A stretch of 64,000 nucleotides of DNA from Aplidium turbinatum (GCA_918807975.1 OU964920.1:3608501-3672500), one strand, 5' to 3'; positions 1 through 12,023 are shown, counted from the stretch's first letter. Notes: generated by a model not told the origin, from the sequence alone. Numbers and translations are program-made.

Positions 1-685
1 ACTAGAAATTTTAAACCGGCATAAATTTTAGTAAAGGTTTTAACTTAAGAAAAAAACTACCTTTGTCTGTTGTGTGGCCACGAACATGTTATCTATCTTT
101 GAAAACAACACAGTATAATTAATATTAAAATATTATAAACTGCTTTTTGCTAAGGACTGGTTGTAAATTTTTGCAACACCGTTGCGAATAGGCAAAACAT
201 TTCATCAAAGTTGTCTATCTGTTGCATGAAGACATTGTGTTCGCCCTATTTTTAACACTGAAACCTGTTTTTATTTTGTTATCATCAAGGTAAAGTCACA
301 TACATGTCATTATTTTAAAGGGATTTTATGTACGGTGTAGGCTGATGCAGCCATTCTAGCAATGTTTTTCACGAAAGTCTACAAAGCTCATTAAAATTTG
401 GTGCAAAAATCGGGAAAGAATTCAGATGTTATTCACCAGGTCTTGTCATTTCAATTACTCAATAACTGGACACTTTTGAATAATTTATATCGAAAATTCA
501 TGGAGTGTTTTCAAACAAGTCAAACCGGTTTGTTTTTGCTGATCGCGAATGAAGGGATTTAAATCTTGTTTTTTTTAATGCATTTTTTTTTAGTTAAAAA
601 TGCACCATAACATAAAGTGAGCCGGCAAACCAAAAAAATGCAACGCAAAAATACGGATAAGCAAATCACTGCTTACTGAGATGAC
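1..685. other. AT-rich intergenic DNA
   Basis: I see no exon-like sequence, tandem repeat or inverted repeat here. Short open frames are not supported by splice sites or codon pattern. Confidence 0.5.
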
Positions 686-783
686 TGAGACAGCAAAATC
701 CGTCATTTTTACAGCAAAATGCGTCTTTTTTTACATTGATTCAATGTCTCGAGACGTTAAAAAAGAACTGATTTTGTCTGGGT
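686..783. mobile_element. Palindromic MITE, degenerate copy
   Basis: This copy carries the family left end (gagacagcaaaatccgtc), the ttacattgattcaa core and the right end ttttgtctggg. The left arm contains a short internal duplication of the cagcaaaatccgtc motif. Both halves can still pair, but imperfectly. Confidence 0.7.
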
Positions 784-1322
784 TTTTTCTCAAGGTATGT
801 CACATGACCTTTATCAAAAAACAGGTGAAAAGACTGCGGTTCTTGTCGCCCAGAGTTCAAATGCTAATTTTATTACATTTTCAGAATTTTAAGGTGCTTG
901 AGGTGAATCGAGTTTAAATTAATGCTAAAAAAAAACAAGCAGAAAAATGCTTCAGTTGAAACTAATCCTTATTTTCAAGGAAATAAAACTAATTGAAAAA
1001 TAGGCCAACTATTAACGCAGTGCTTTTGAATAACGTAAAGCCTGGATAAACTGAGATTTTAATACAATCAACTTTTCATCATACAACAGGAAAAGTTGCA
1101 TAACAACGTCAGTAAAAATTGGACATACAGCCAAATGTATTGCAGATATTTCTAAAAGCAAACCATTAAAGAACTTCGACTAAATTACTCGATGAGCATC
1201 ATATTCAGGCAGGAAGTTTTTCATCATCACATACTGTTCAATGATTTGGACAACACAAATATAAGACCAGTTATGTTGAAATAAAGACAACAAGAGAAAT
1301 AAAAAGAAACAGCCTCCATTAA

Positions 1323-1410
1323 CCCAGATAGCAGCGTCCGTCAATTTTGCATTGATTCAACGTCTGTCGACGTTGAATCAATGTAAAAATGACGGATTTT
1401 GCTGTCTGGG
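1323..1410. mobile_element. Palindromic MITE, full-length 88-bp copy
   Basis: This is a complete member of the window's commonest repeat. It starts cccagatagcagcgtccgtc, has a central dyad at acgtctgtcgacgt and ends gacggattttgctgtctggg. The right arm is close to consensus and the left arm has diverged. The two 44-bp halves are inverted copies, so the transcript or single strand would form one long hairpin. It has no coding capacity and was presumably moved by an enzyme encoded elsewhere. Confidence 0.85.
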
Positions 1411-2231
1411 AAGATTTTAAACAACAGAAATCCTTCTAAAAATAAAGCAAAAATTATAGCAGCTGACTTACAAAAGTGCACAAGGTAACGCTGTGATGCA
1501 TGGAAATGCTGCCATGTCCCCTGGGTATGGAAATTTAGGTTGGGCTTCCATGTCACCGGATTCAGGAATACTTTCGAAAAATAGTGAAATTGCTAATTCA
1601 GCAAGCGATAACTCCTTCAATAAATGTGCCAAAAAATCGAGAATCAAATTTTAATCCGTTGTGTCTTAAATTTCGACTGCAAAGTATCCAAACTGCTAAA
1701 AGGTAGGCGGCTACTGGCACTCAGTTCCTTTATTATTAAAGCCTGACTTCAACTTTTACACTTGAAAGCTGAAAGAATTTAACAACCCCGGAGTTTCCTG
1801 AACTGCAATGCTGCTTCAGCGAGTGTAGCTGTTTAGCCTACCGAGCATATGGTGCGCGCCGCAAGTCTACCTTTTAAATTTTATTTACGTTCAAGGCGAT
1901 ATGGAAATAAACAAAGCTCTTATGCGGAAATTTCGAGTCTTAAATGTTCAAATGTTGCTGTATGCAAATCAATGTGTTAATAATGAATGGGATGCAACGC
2001 ATAAATTAAGAAGCTTCTACTGTATTTTCAGCCATGATTCAATTCGTTTAAACGTCATATAAAAGTTTCAAAATGCAGAAAGTATCAGCTGTTTTAAACG
2101 TTTATACACTTCAAGCGAAAATATGGTTTCTGTCTGCAAAGCAAAGTTGAAATCCATGAAAGCATGCACAGCAGCACATCTCACCCGGTGGTGTTGGAAT
2201 CTACTAAAAGGGGTTTTTGTAAAGTAAAAGT

Positions 2232-2476
2232 CCGCCCAGATAGCTCAGTTGGTTAGCGCGTGACTTTTGAAACGAAGAATCTTCAAGATCAAGCGGCGCT
2301 AGTTTGACTCTCGGGGTGTGCGCTTGAGCAACGCACGTGAAGGACTGCTCTCCATTCAGCGGCACCTAATGAATGGAATAATTCCCCGGCAAGAAGACTT
2401 CAACAATCGGAAACTTCACTCTGTCAATTTCGGTGACCGGCCCTGCGTCAAAAGCCTCTACAACTATGCGAAACTG
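2232..2476 (+). mobile_element. tRNA-derived SINE, family 1
   Basis: The head keeps a Pol III A box (tagctcagttgg) and a worn B box (agtttgactct), as expected of a tRNA-derived promoter. The body contains the family markers gtgaatggaataatt, caacaatcggaaacttcac and cctctacaa-tatgcgaaactg. The 3' part seen in other copies (the cagtccgaggataaagattc tail) is missing, so this copy is 3' truncated. Confidence 0.75.
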
Positions 2477-2994
2477 AATACTAACAGTTTCTTTTGCCTC
2501 CCCAATTTTTTTTTCTAGCTGCGTCACTGCGTTAAACTTGATTTGAAGAAAAATGTGTTGATCTAAATGCCGCAAAGCTTGTTGCAGAAAACACAAGACA
2601 CGGAAGCAACATGTTTCATTACAATAATCAGTGAACTTAGGAAGCGGTGGCTCAGACTTGAAGAAGCTGTTAATTTTTAATTGAACATCATACATAGCCC
2701 AAGTTATGCAATAAGCTCAAATACTCGACGTAGGTGTACAAATGTGGTAATGTAGCTCTATAGTAATTTCCCAAGTGAGTAGCTTACACATCAAAAACAA
2801 CAAACATGTTTATTAACTTGGGAAAGGAGGCCAATTAGTTTTTAATCAAAATGTGACAGATCATTATTGAATGATGGCCATTTGATTGTTAATTTTTAGT
2901 CTGATTTTGTTTGAATGAGAAAATCTTAATAAAGCAGAGTTTTGCGTTCAAAGCATAAAATTACACTCTTTTAACATAGCTTTTAGCGTCTTGA

Positions 2995-3785
2995 TATCTT
3001 TTCCAGTTGTTTATTGTTTTGTATTTGTGTACATAGCGTCACGTAGCGGAAAATTAAAATATAAATTGCTGTTTGATAGATGGCGCTGCATCCATAGAGG
3101 TAAAGCAACAAAACAGATGGCAGCACATTGCAGGAATGAGTTGGAACCTGACGCGGTGGGGAAACATTAATAATTCTGTACACTACAGCACGCTAGAGAG
3201 CAAACTACGAGCATTCCAAATAAAGTTGAACCTCAGAGTAATTGTGACCAATGACGCGTTGTTTGCGTTTGGTCTGAAGGAGAGCAACCTCTGCACATTT
3301 TGCAAAATTGCTACTCGAATGCCTTTCATTTGTTTTGCAAATGTCATGGTATAAAAAATTATTGGGAAGATGTTTTTTTATGGATATCAGCAAAACTGAG
3401 AGCAAATGACCAGTTGATTCCATTTGGAACTGCGAATTCTAATTTGCTAAATTGTTTACTTTTATGCGCACGATATGTTGTTTATCGATGCAAATATGCC
3501 GAAGCTAGCCCGACAATTTCCCAGTTCATTCAAACTATGAAAGAAACTCAGCAATCAGAGCGAGTAGCCTAATCGCCGTAAAGTCTGAGAATTTGAAAAA
3601 ACACCAATTGAAATGGAACCACATGACATAGATAGATAGTGAACTCGAACTCGCATGCATCTTGCTGATGTGCTGATGGGTACAATATCTGTATATCTTT
3701 TGTGTTTGTTATCTGTGTTGTTATTGTGGTGTAATAAAAGAAAAAATAAAAGGTTTACAGAAACCAAAAAAGTAAAAAAAAAAAA
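2995..3785 (+). mobile_element. 3' fragment of a LINE (non-LTR retrotransposon)
   Basis: The plus strand encodes the C-terminal part of a LINE ORF2. It shows a helical stretch LRAFQIKLNLRVIVTNDAL, then LCTFCK, and in a second frame FHLFCKCH followed by NYWEDVFLWI. This C-x2-C ... H-x3-C layout with a following tryptophan-rich helix is the zf-RVT region found after the reverse transcriptase in L1/Tx1-type and related elements. The two parts lie in different frames, so there is at least one frameshift around 3300-3330. The element ends in an A-rich tail with aataaa motifs (3732-3785). Everything upstream of the C-terminus is missing, the usual 5' truncation. The clade call is tentative. Confidence 0.7.
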
Positions 3786-4109
3786 CAAGAGCATGCTCTT
3801 GTGACTGAGATGTCAAAACAACAAGTCGTCATCTAGAAGTTCCTTCCTAAGGAAGAACTTGATATCACGTTTGCAGAGTTAAAAGGTCACGATGGAAATG
3901 CGCAATAAACAATAACAATACAAAAACCGTTTACCGCAACACATATCAATCTCGGGAGGGTAGGCTATCAACTACCCCCATGACTACAACCACAAACAGC
4001 AGCAACCGTGAGTGCGGTGAACACAACGGCGGAAATGTGACTTTTGTTCACGAAATTGCACTGACACTGTCTGCTTTGTAAAGCGCTGAGGAACAGCACA
4101 TTTTGCGAT

Positions 4110-4360
4110 TGATTTAGCGCTACCGTAAATTTTTACGACGAAATTTTTTTCCCACGAGATTTCTGTCTCATTGATTCTAGTCACTCTAAAAGTAAGATTT
4201 TCCGAAAGTGTTTTGAGAGATTGGTTGATTCAGATTGCGAAATAACTATTTGCCAATGAAATTCTGCAATGATAATTCAACGGGCGTCGAAAGTGAAAAA
4301 AAATTTCGCGGCCCGGTCGCGAAATTTTTTTTTACCACGAGATTTCGGTCTCATTTACAT
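4110..4360. repeat. Diverged inverted/direct repeat with cacgagatttc motif
   Basis: The motif aaattttttt-ccacgagattt-tgtctcatt occurs twice (about 4138-4175 and 4318-4357). Around 4303-4333 there is a short hairpin, aaatttcgcg-gcccggt-cgcgaaattt. It looks like a worn inverted-repeat transposon but I could not fix its ends. Confidence 0.35.
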
Positions 4361-4402
4361 ATTTTGGTAAAAGTTTGTAACCGTGTGAATGCAACATTTT
4401 CT

Positions 4403-4555
4403 CGTTGGCACGGTTGGTTCAGTGGTTTCATCCTCTGCCTAGTGATCGCGGGCCTGCGTCAGTGATTCAAAGCCTCTACAAGTATGCGAAACTGCCAGGA
4501 TTAAGCTCTGCAAGAAGCTTTCCCAGTCCGAGGATAAAGATTCAATCAATCAATC
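4403..4555 (+). mobile_element. tRNA-derived SINE, family 1, internally deleted
   Basis: A short tRNA-like head (ggttggttcagtggttt) is joined directly to the family 1 3' body: gcctctacaagtatgcgaa, ctgcaagaagctttccca, gtccgaggataaagattc. It ends in a simple caat repeat, the likely 3' tail. The B box and the central body are absent. Confidence 0.7.
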
Positions 4556-6253
4556 CTCTTCAATGAACTTGCATTTCTATCTCCTAGCCAGCAATTGATT
4601 TGACTTCTTCAAAAATTCATTTCAATTGCCTGAGGTAGCACACAAGCGCTAACAAAACCTTAATTCTAATCTTACATTTTCAATTGAGATTTTAGATAAG
4701 GGGGTCCGAAACTACATCCACTTTTGGCATCCTCCATACAAGAATAGCTACATTATTTTCTGATTTACAAAATATTGCACGAAAGCTTGTAGCGAGATGT
4801 AAAAAATTGGCAGTTTAGCAATTGACCCTTTTAAACTTGCTGGAAAAGCGGAGCTGCGCTTCCGGTTATATAATGTTCCTAATTTTCACTTATTACGCCG
4901 CTATGAAATGTGGGTATGATTTTTTAACCAAAAAACGTTGTAAAAACTTGCATGTTAGATCAAATGAAACCACAGCCTGTGTGTGTTACAATTACAAAAA
5001 AAGAATTGTGATTGCAACAGAAACAACTACATTACGTGACAATCACAGAAACAAAAACTGTTTCGCAATTCCGGAAAACGTGGAAAGCGCTACATGCGTC
5101 ATAAAAAAGGAAACACAATAATCAGGTGATTGTTGAGTCACAATCGCGATTCATCGCAAACTACAAAATTAGCCTAACCTCTTCCAGAGTCACCCGAGTT
5201 CTTTAAAATAGGTTTTTAATTGACGTTATCACAACGTTACACCCATGACGTATTTTGCTATCTGTCACTCAACACACATAGTCAACAAGGAAAATATTAT
5301 AACAGTATATTTTTACATCTCTTTTGCCATAGCTGGAATCTTTGACTGACATTAAAGCGATGAACACTTCTCTATGTGCTGACAAAGCCAAAAATACGGA
5401 AGCTCATAAAAACGCTTTGCTTTACCCCTTCCAGTATAAATTATATATAATAATATAGCTCCACATCCATAGTGCAAATTATGTTTCTAGGGGTTGTATT
5501 ATGTCCAGTTAAATGTTTCCAAATGAGTTCAGAATTCTCTTAAATTTCTAGTGAGTTGCAGCAACAGCTGGAAAGGTACGTTGTGACATCACGTCTTGCA
5601 TAAAAGAATATATCACAGATTCATAACAACTATTTTTTTCTTCAAAATTTTAACACAATCAACAAACAGAGTCATAGACTATTCAGCTACGACGTAATAA
5701 ATTGCCTGAAACATACTTCAGATATGAGTGAACTGTACAAGAGCTTAAAATGCTGTAACTGAACTCATGAAAAAAACGTTTTGACAACCCAACTTTACAA
5801 ATTATTTCAAAGCAAGAAACACAACTTACAGGAAAAATTGTAAAAATATTCAGTTAATTAATTTCAAAAAAGATTTTCTTTTGGTGGATCAATTTATCTT
5901 AATCCTACGTGAGCAAGCTATGCTGGAACTCCGACCACTCAACTTATGCAACGCTGTAAGGAGAAATATACCGAAGCAACAGCGATCGACATTTTATTTT
6001 CCAAATTATGCTCAATATCTTTGGTTAAACAAAATGAAAGATAAATTATTAGCCACGAAATCTCTCAATATGAAAATTACTTAAATTTTGCCACGCCCAG
6101 CAGATACTGCCCTCTGATTAGTGTGTGCACAGCTTTGTATGCTGAGCGAGTGAAGCTCCTGCAAGGTGCCCGGAATTTATAATCAAATCAATCTTCCGCA
6201 TTACAGAAGATCAGTGTTTCTACCAAAATCAACCGGTTGAGAGATTCCAGACA
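4556..6253. other. Intergenic DNA, no feature recognised
   Basis: No supported exon or repeat was seen. A 67-codon frame at 5881-6084 on the plus strand has no splice sites or family resemblance. On the minus strand, around 5330-5390, a 3' splice site is followed by an open stretch, but its phase does not fit gene A. Confidence 0.4.
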
Positions 6254-6368
6254 TCAAAATTCAAAAAGGTGTCCATAGAGTGACAGGGAGAGGGCGTCCA
6301 AAGAAAACGCTTTTCGTAGGCCAGTTTTTACTGCAGATGTAACCCGATCTGTCTGGAGGGCTTTTAGC
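6254..6368 (-). CDS. Gene A candidate terminal exon
   Basis: The acceptor GTCTTTTTGCAG/G is preceded by a pyrimidine-rich run. The exon is phase 2, open for 37 codons, then TGA. A donor-like GCA/GTAAAA inside it could instead make a 37-bp internal exon. The flank is also GC-richer than its surroundings. Confidence 0.5.
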
Positions 6369-8002
6369 CTGCAAAAAGACGACTTCTACCCTTATCACAA
6401 AAGAGCGGGCCGCGTCCACAACAAAATTTTGTAAACCAATCTATAAAGGCACCAAATCTCCCTAGCCATAGTCCAGCGTTTTTAATTGATAAACCAGCGC
6501 TTCTTTGGTGCAGGTCGCCCGTTTCCTGACTCTATACCCCATTTATACGGGATGTGGTTGGTCGGTTATTATCAAAGGTCTTCACGATCTAACTTACAGT
6601 ATTTTATTCTGTGTTAGTGACTGCTCTTGTTTTTAGCGCTGTTGGTGCAAACAAAAGTTCAAACAATTATAGGTAACCCACCACACTATAAATATTTTTG
6701 ACGATTGATGTTTGAATAAAGCAAATTATTTCTGAACGATTTGTGACAAAAAAGCTGATCGACCGAACAAAGGACAACAATAAATTGAAACAAGGCAATA
6801 AATAATTATCTTTTGGCCTATCAAGTGATATTACAACGACATTATCTCAGTGTTCTTAACTACTGATCATTGATAACATCGATAACTGTGTTGCTCATGT
6901 TCAGGCAACAGAAACCTGCTTTACCCCGTCCACTTTTTCTAAGGTACAAATTACCATCTTACCTTTTGCTTGATCTTTTATTTCTTTTTGTTATAGCTGT
7001 CCGTGTGGCCGGTGGTGTAAATGACGATGATGAGTTTAGAAATATTGATGAACCACTCGAAGAGTTTCGGATTTTCTTGCCATTTTTCACTTGAGACTCA
7101 ACTTTGCACTTGTGTTCTGGCAACGACTGGCGACGCAAAAAGCTTGCGTTTTTATATTTGTCTTTTTGAAACTCTGATTTTTCAGCACTGCTAAAGGAAC
7201 GACTGAAAACGCTCTTGAATACTTTAAAACTTGACATTGAATTCCGCTTCAAGCCAACAATAACTGGCAACGATTTTCGTCTGTTGGCTTTCGCTTCAGC
7301 TTCATGTGCTGAATTTTTCTTTTTTCTCAACACAATCGGTCTGTGGTTATTCAAGCTTCCGTTCCTATCAATCAATTCACAGGAAGTAGAACTATCTCTT
7401 GATGGGAGAGTATCACAACTTCGTTGGCGAATAACTGGAGGTGTTTCTGCATCTCTGCCATCCGTTTGTGAATTTTGATCTTTAGCCTTACTCTCCGTCC
7501 CAAGCAAGTTAGAATTACTACTTCCGCTCCAAGACACCGAATGTTCGAGAACACTCGCTCGCGCTACCATGGAAACTGGTCTAGTATTGCATCGATAATC
7601 TCTATTATGACGCAAATGAACCGATATGCTCGGAGATAGTTGGTTTGATGAAGGCGTCTCCATCTTGATTGACGTATCTTTCGCGGAAGTGTCTGTTTCG
7701 ATGAGGAGCGAGTCGTTTGCATCGATTACGTTGCAACTCCTCGATGTATTGTTGCCGTTAAAAAGTGACAGTTTGTTTGTGCTGATTCTAGCAGGGGTCG
7801 AAGGTCGATCAATTGTCACGTTTTGACGTCGAATTGGTGAGAGGCGTAAAGGCCACGCATCTTCGTAACATTTCGGAAAGTTTCGGCGAGGCAAGTCGGA
7901 AGAACCAGGTGACAAGGCAGCATTTTCTGCGCCACGTGACTTCGGTGGCGTAAAGAACAAATGTTCTGTTCTCAAAGCAGCTGCAGTAGGAAGTGCTGTC
8001 AT
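6254..8002 (-). CDS. Gene A: basic serine-rich protein, two-exon model, about 384 aa
   Basis: Exon 1 (8002 down to 6963) encodes 346 residues. The ATG at 8002 is preceded in frame by TAG at 8017-8019, so it is the first possible start. Exon 1 ends AGCAAAAG/GTAAGA, phase 2. A matching phase-2 acceptor (CTTTTTGCAG/G) at 6368 opens a frame of 37 codons ending in TGA at 6254-6256, which I take as the last exon. The protein is low-complexity and rich in Ser, Arg, Lys and Asn, with no recognised fold. It contains two R-x-x-S-x-P sequences (RRKSLP at 241-246, RRQSLP at 290-295), which are candidate basophilic-kinase and 14-3-3 sites, and an aromatic-basic patch FKVFKSVFSRSF. The C-terminal part reads AVKTGLRKAFSLDAL. 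Exon 1 is strongly supported by its length and composition; exon 2 is less certain. I do not recognise the gene. Confidence 0.65.
6963..8002 (-). CDS. Gene A exon 1
   Basis: This is 1040 bp with no stop codon in 346 codons, in a region where random frames run to about 80-130. It is the longest open frame in the window and clearly richer in GC than its flanks. The donor reads AAAAG/GTAAGATGG. Confidence 0.85.
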
Positions 8003-8016
8003 AGTGACGAGTATTT

Positions 8017-8042
8017 GCTACAGTGACGTAACGATGACGTGA
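8017..8042 (-). promoter_or_regulatory. Possible gene A 5' signals: acceptor and CRE-like sites
   Basis: A TAG 3' splice-like site (TCACTGTAG/CAAATACTC) lies 15 bp upstream of the gene A ATG, so the 5' end could be spliced, in cis or by a leader. Just beyond are two CRE/ATF-like octamers on the plus strand, TGACGTAA (8024-8031) and TGACGTGA (8035-8042). Both assignments rest on short motifs only. Confidence 0.3.
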
Positions 8043-8099
8043 TAAAGATATGTCACGTATCAGGCAAGCACTTAATAATTTTTAACAAATTCGTATTTT

Positions 8100-8930
8100 C
8101 TCAACAGTTGTCATTTTTCATCACAAAAACCATGACGAAACCTACAAAAAAACACAAAAAACAGAACCATGATATCATCATCATTGTATATTGATGATAT
8201 GCATTGATGCATAAAGGATCACCTGCCGGATTAGCAAATACTTTAAAGATACAGTTTGCAACAACTACTGTATGCTATCAAGAGCTTCAATGGCTTGTGA
8301 GTCACCTGTGTATTTCAGTAAGTAGTCCACACTATTTCAATTTTACAGCAACCTAAGTCACAAGTTTCATTTTTAAACATTTTTCAAACTACTTGTACAT
8401 CAGCTGAACTACCTTACAATATATTCTTTCGTCAATATATGCTCTGAAATTTCAATTGAAATCCTTTCAACTATCTTAAATGGCATATTATACAAGATAT
8501 ACCACTCGATACAAAAGTAAAAGATAAAAATAGGAACCAGTCTCGTGCTGTTCTATAGGTGTTCTTGATCATGAGTTTATAGCTCGTCTGTGGTATGTGA
8601 TTAATTTTGGATTAATATAAATATTTTAAACAAGATTATCACAAAAACCTGAGTGATCATTGTGGCAAGTGGAACTTGTTTATGAAGTTTTTAATTGGGT
8701 TCATACGACATCAAAATACCATTAATTTCACATAAAACTATAGCAGTGATGTTAGCTAGTAAGAAGAAAGGTTTTCAGAAGTCGTTAAAGTTGTTATAAA
8801 GTTTATGGAAAAATAAACCCAATTAAAATTAGAAAAAGAATTTAAACTGTTAACGCTGACAGTTGAACAGCTTTCTTGTTCGTCGTTTGTGTCTGAAGTC
8901 TGAATGCATTCACCCACACTCAGTAAATTT
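8100..8930. other. Intergenic DNA, no feature recognised
   Basis: AT-rich with no supported exon or repeat. Confidence 0.5.
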
Positions 8931-9006
8931 TCCAGTTTTTTTGCATTGATTCAACGCCTGCAGACGTTGAATCAGTGCGAACACGAGTAATTTTGCCAGT
9001 TTGGAT
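8931..9006. mobile_element. Palindromic MITE, degenerate copy
   Basis: The central dyad gattcaacgcctgcagacgt and the flanking gaatcagtgc are clear. The ends (ttccagtttt, attttgccagtttgga) are diverged. Confidence 0.65.
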
Positions 9007-9469
9007 GTGTTTTCGTTCAGATCGGGAGCTCTTTTCGACTTTAACCCCAACTTAAAACCATAAGAACTTTGTGTTGTTTGTACACATGCGATACAACACA
9101 TCTGGCATTTGAAAAAAAGATATATATTGCTTGAAAGTCCCACAAGCTTTTATTTTTAGTTGCAAAGGTTAATGAAGAAAAATGCTGAGTTCATCTGGCT
9201 CCTTGTTCTTCAATGCAAATCATTAACCTGTCCTTTCTTCTTACAAGACTAGGCTAAATAAACACTTATTCCAAATTTATGTTCTTCGCCTAAGCCTAAG
9301 CTGCAAAAGCATCTGTTGCATCAACAAATACAAAACCAACATCTCCAGAGCAGGGACTGGAAAGTTGACATGACAACAAAATATAACCGCTATTATTCCA
9401 TTATATCTTGATGTAGATCTTATCATCTGATAGGTCGTGACAGTGATGACGAGACATTTAAAAGTCCTC

Positions 9470-9528
9470 CCCAGACAGCAAAACTGTTTTTACATTGATT
9501 CAACGTCTGCAAACTTTGAACCACTAAC
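9470..9528. mobile_element. Palindromic MITE, left half
   Basis: A consensus left end (cccagacagcaaaa) runs through the core to the dyad centre at about 9523. The right arm is missing or unrecognisable. Confidence 0.7.
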
Positions 9529-10021
9529 AAGATAAAATTGACAAATATAATTTTATATTTGAAATTTAAAAGTTATTAGCAACAAAAGACAACTTCAATA
9601 ACTTCAAAAAACAACTTCAAATATGACGGCTGAAAGAAACGTATATCAGTAATGGATACAACGTTATATAGAACACTTTGTTATAATGACTTCAGTACTG
9701 TTACGTATCAATATTTTGTATGTGCTAAAGTTTAACCCGATGCCTATGCATCCTCAGAGCTGAATTGCACACAGCCATAACATAGCATTCACAGTTAGTC
9801 TACACAGGATAGGAGCAAAAGCATTTTTCTGTTGCTCTTCGTTGTAATTCTTTACTAATACATGTAATTCACAGCTGGAGGTTGAATCATCTTCTTAAAA
9901 AAGTTTTCTTTCGCAAATATTTGTTAGGACAAACATTAATAACTTACTCTATATCCACACAACCTCACTGTCATCGATCATAAAAAAAAGTTGTCAACTT
10001 TGAGAACTAGATAATCAAGAC

Positions 10022-10152
10022 CTGTTTACACAACGCACTACTTTCAATCCACTTGTCGTGGTATAAATCTCTTTCGCGATGCCACCTCACACAAGAGTAA
10101 ATTGTCCTTCTTTCAATTGACAAAATCTTTTTCGACATAAGTGCTCTATCTA
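10022..10152 (-). CDS. Candidate exon upstream of gene A
   Basis: An acceptor (CGTTTTCTCAATGTCAG/TA) opens a 43-codon frame reading RALMSKKILSIERRTIYSC and then RWHRERDLYHDKW. It ends at a weak donor, AAACAG/GTCTTG, in phase 0. The acceptor at 8017 upstream of gene A exon 1 would also be phase 0 and open, so this could be a 5' exon of gene A. The weak donor keeps confidence low. Confidence 0.3.
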
Positions 10153-10227
10153 CTGACATTGAGAAAACGCAAGAGAAACACAGCTCGGTGATATTTTTGT
10201 TCAAACCTACCAAGCAACTCAGTCCTT

Positions 10228-10285
10228 CATTAACTGTTTGCAAACGTTGAATCAATGTTAAAAAGGCAATTGTTTGCCGGTCAAG
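10228..10285. mobile_element. Palindromic MITE, right half, worn
   Basis: tttgcaaacgttgaatcaat matches the right arm after the dyad. The terminal part is diverged (ggcaattgtttgccggtc). Confidence 0.5.
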
Positions 10286-10739
10286 AAATTGTCACTGTGA
10301 CACGCCCAAATTAAATTTATTAATTTTAACCCAACGATTTGCTCAAAACTACTGGCAAGAAAGGAGAGATCAACTAAGCAATGACGTTATGATACGTTCT
10401 TTAAACGTCAAGTGAAGATCACAATATTTCAGGTTACCATTCGAAAAAGTTTACACAAACGAAAGTACTTTTTTTGATAAATATCTGCCACTTATGTTTA
10501 AATTCGCAGATCTGCTTCGCTTAATTACTGGTCATAAATTGGATTGAAACGCTTACGGCATATACAAACTGCCAAATGGCCCGATTCACACGTACTAGTG
10601 TGCAAACTTGATTTGTAATCAATGTTTATGGTACGAATCAATGTGAGCCAACACCACGGCGGTACCTTTGAGGCCATAGGTGTCCAAATTCATTACACAT
10701 TTTAATAAAAAGGTACTTTTTGTATCTGTTTACCACAAT

Positions 10740-10855
10740 ATGACAATGTCTGACAACATTACCACTGGTATTATAAATGAGACTCTGGTAATGGCAGTCG
10801 AACTGCAGTCTATAGTCAAAGAAAACACACGCAACAGTAGAATACATCAGGAAAA
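10740..10855 (+). CDS. Candidate plus-strand first exon
   Basis: From ATG at 10740 (or 10746) the frame reads MTMSDNITTGIINETL, then AVELQSIVKENTRNSR, and reaches a good donor, GGAAAA/GTATGTT, in phase 2. Codon use looks protein-like and the peptide is helical, but no second exon was found. It could be a chance open frame. Confidence 0.3.
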
Positions 10856-10899
10856 GTATGTTAAATTTTCATTGCAATGCATGTTGCAGTAGCCTATGT

Positions 10900-12020
10900 C
10901 ACTAATTGATGGCATAGAAGTGCAATAGGACCCTTTTGACTTAGATACTGTAAACCTAAGTTACATAAATGCAGATATGTGGTTCAAAAATAAAAGATAT
11001 ATTCAATATAGCACGGTCATTAACAGATAAGGAACAGTCCTTTTCAATTTTGGTTTTACGCAAGAAGTTTATGCTACGTTGTACGTAAAAGCTAGATCAT
11101 AGTTAGGGAATTCTGCCTAAGGTGGAGATTTGAATAAAAATAGCTAAGCGCTCTAAGCAATCCAATGTCGGATATGTTATTAAACATAATCTTCAATGTA
11201 ACAACAAACACAAGGCTATTAATTTCTCAGCTACACTACTACTTATAATTGGTTTTTTTATCAAGCTCAAGTCTTCTGCTGGCGTATCCCATGACCTGTG
11301 TTGCTCATAAGACAAACTGTAAAATTTACCTCACCGCTAACATAAACTAAATGATAAACATCGGCTGCTTAAAATTTGCACCACCACTGTCCCAAGGATG
11401 GTAAAAGTCTTGATTATCATATTGGTCAAGCAAAAAAGTCTCTCAACTTCATACGAAGAAGAAAACTTTTCTAACTATGTAAAGGATAAGTTCTTGTAAA
11501 GCCGTTTTATGAAAAACATACATTACTTTCTGTGATGACAAATTTCAAAATCATGTATCCCTCCATTACAAAGTCAATATTTCATTGAACCGTTCAAGCG
11601 ATTAAAAACTCTAATACTGTAATCGTAAAACAATAATTCTTAAAAAGTCTATTTCTCTTAACTCTAAACTCCCAGATAATATTCCCTCATAAAATAAACA
11701 TGGTCTTTCTTTTGTTTCACTTCATTACTCTTCTTTAACTAACAGACTTTGCTATTTTTAACATTTTCAAAATCAACTGTCTGGGTTCAAACATGGCATG
11801 GGTCATTGGGTCATACATGCTAGAAAAGATCGCCTCCTTAATAGGAAATATACTGTGACGTTTAATAGAGGAAATGTATCTCTTTGTGTGAAATAAAAAT
11901 GATATCCTCGATGGAACCAGTCTGGGGCTTTTTGCCAAAGTTTTGCAAAAGTTTACGTCTTGCCTTTTAACCGGAAACTGGAATTAAATTCCAGAACTTG
12001 TAGCTTTCAACCAACACAAC
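10900..12020. other. Intergenic DNA, no feature recognised
   Basis: AT-rich with scattered short frames and no splice-supported exon or repeat. Confidence 0.45.
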
Positions 12021-12023
12021 TCA

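Noticed and set aside
2229-2320. tRNA gene suggested by A and B boxes
   Set aside because: The acceptor stem does not close and the same head recurs with an attached body at five other places, so it is a SINE.
6180-6660. Plus-strand protein-like stretch beside gene A
   Set aside because: Several stops interrupt it. The minus strand gives a cleaner reading as the last exon of gene A.
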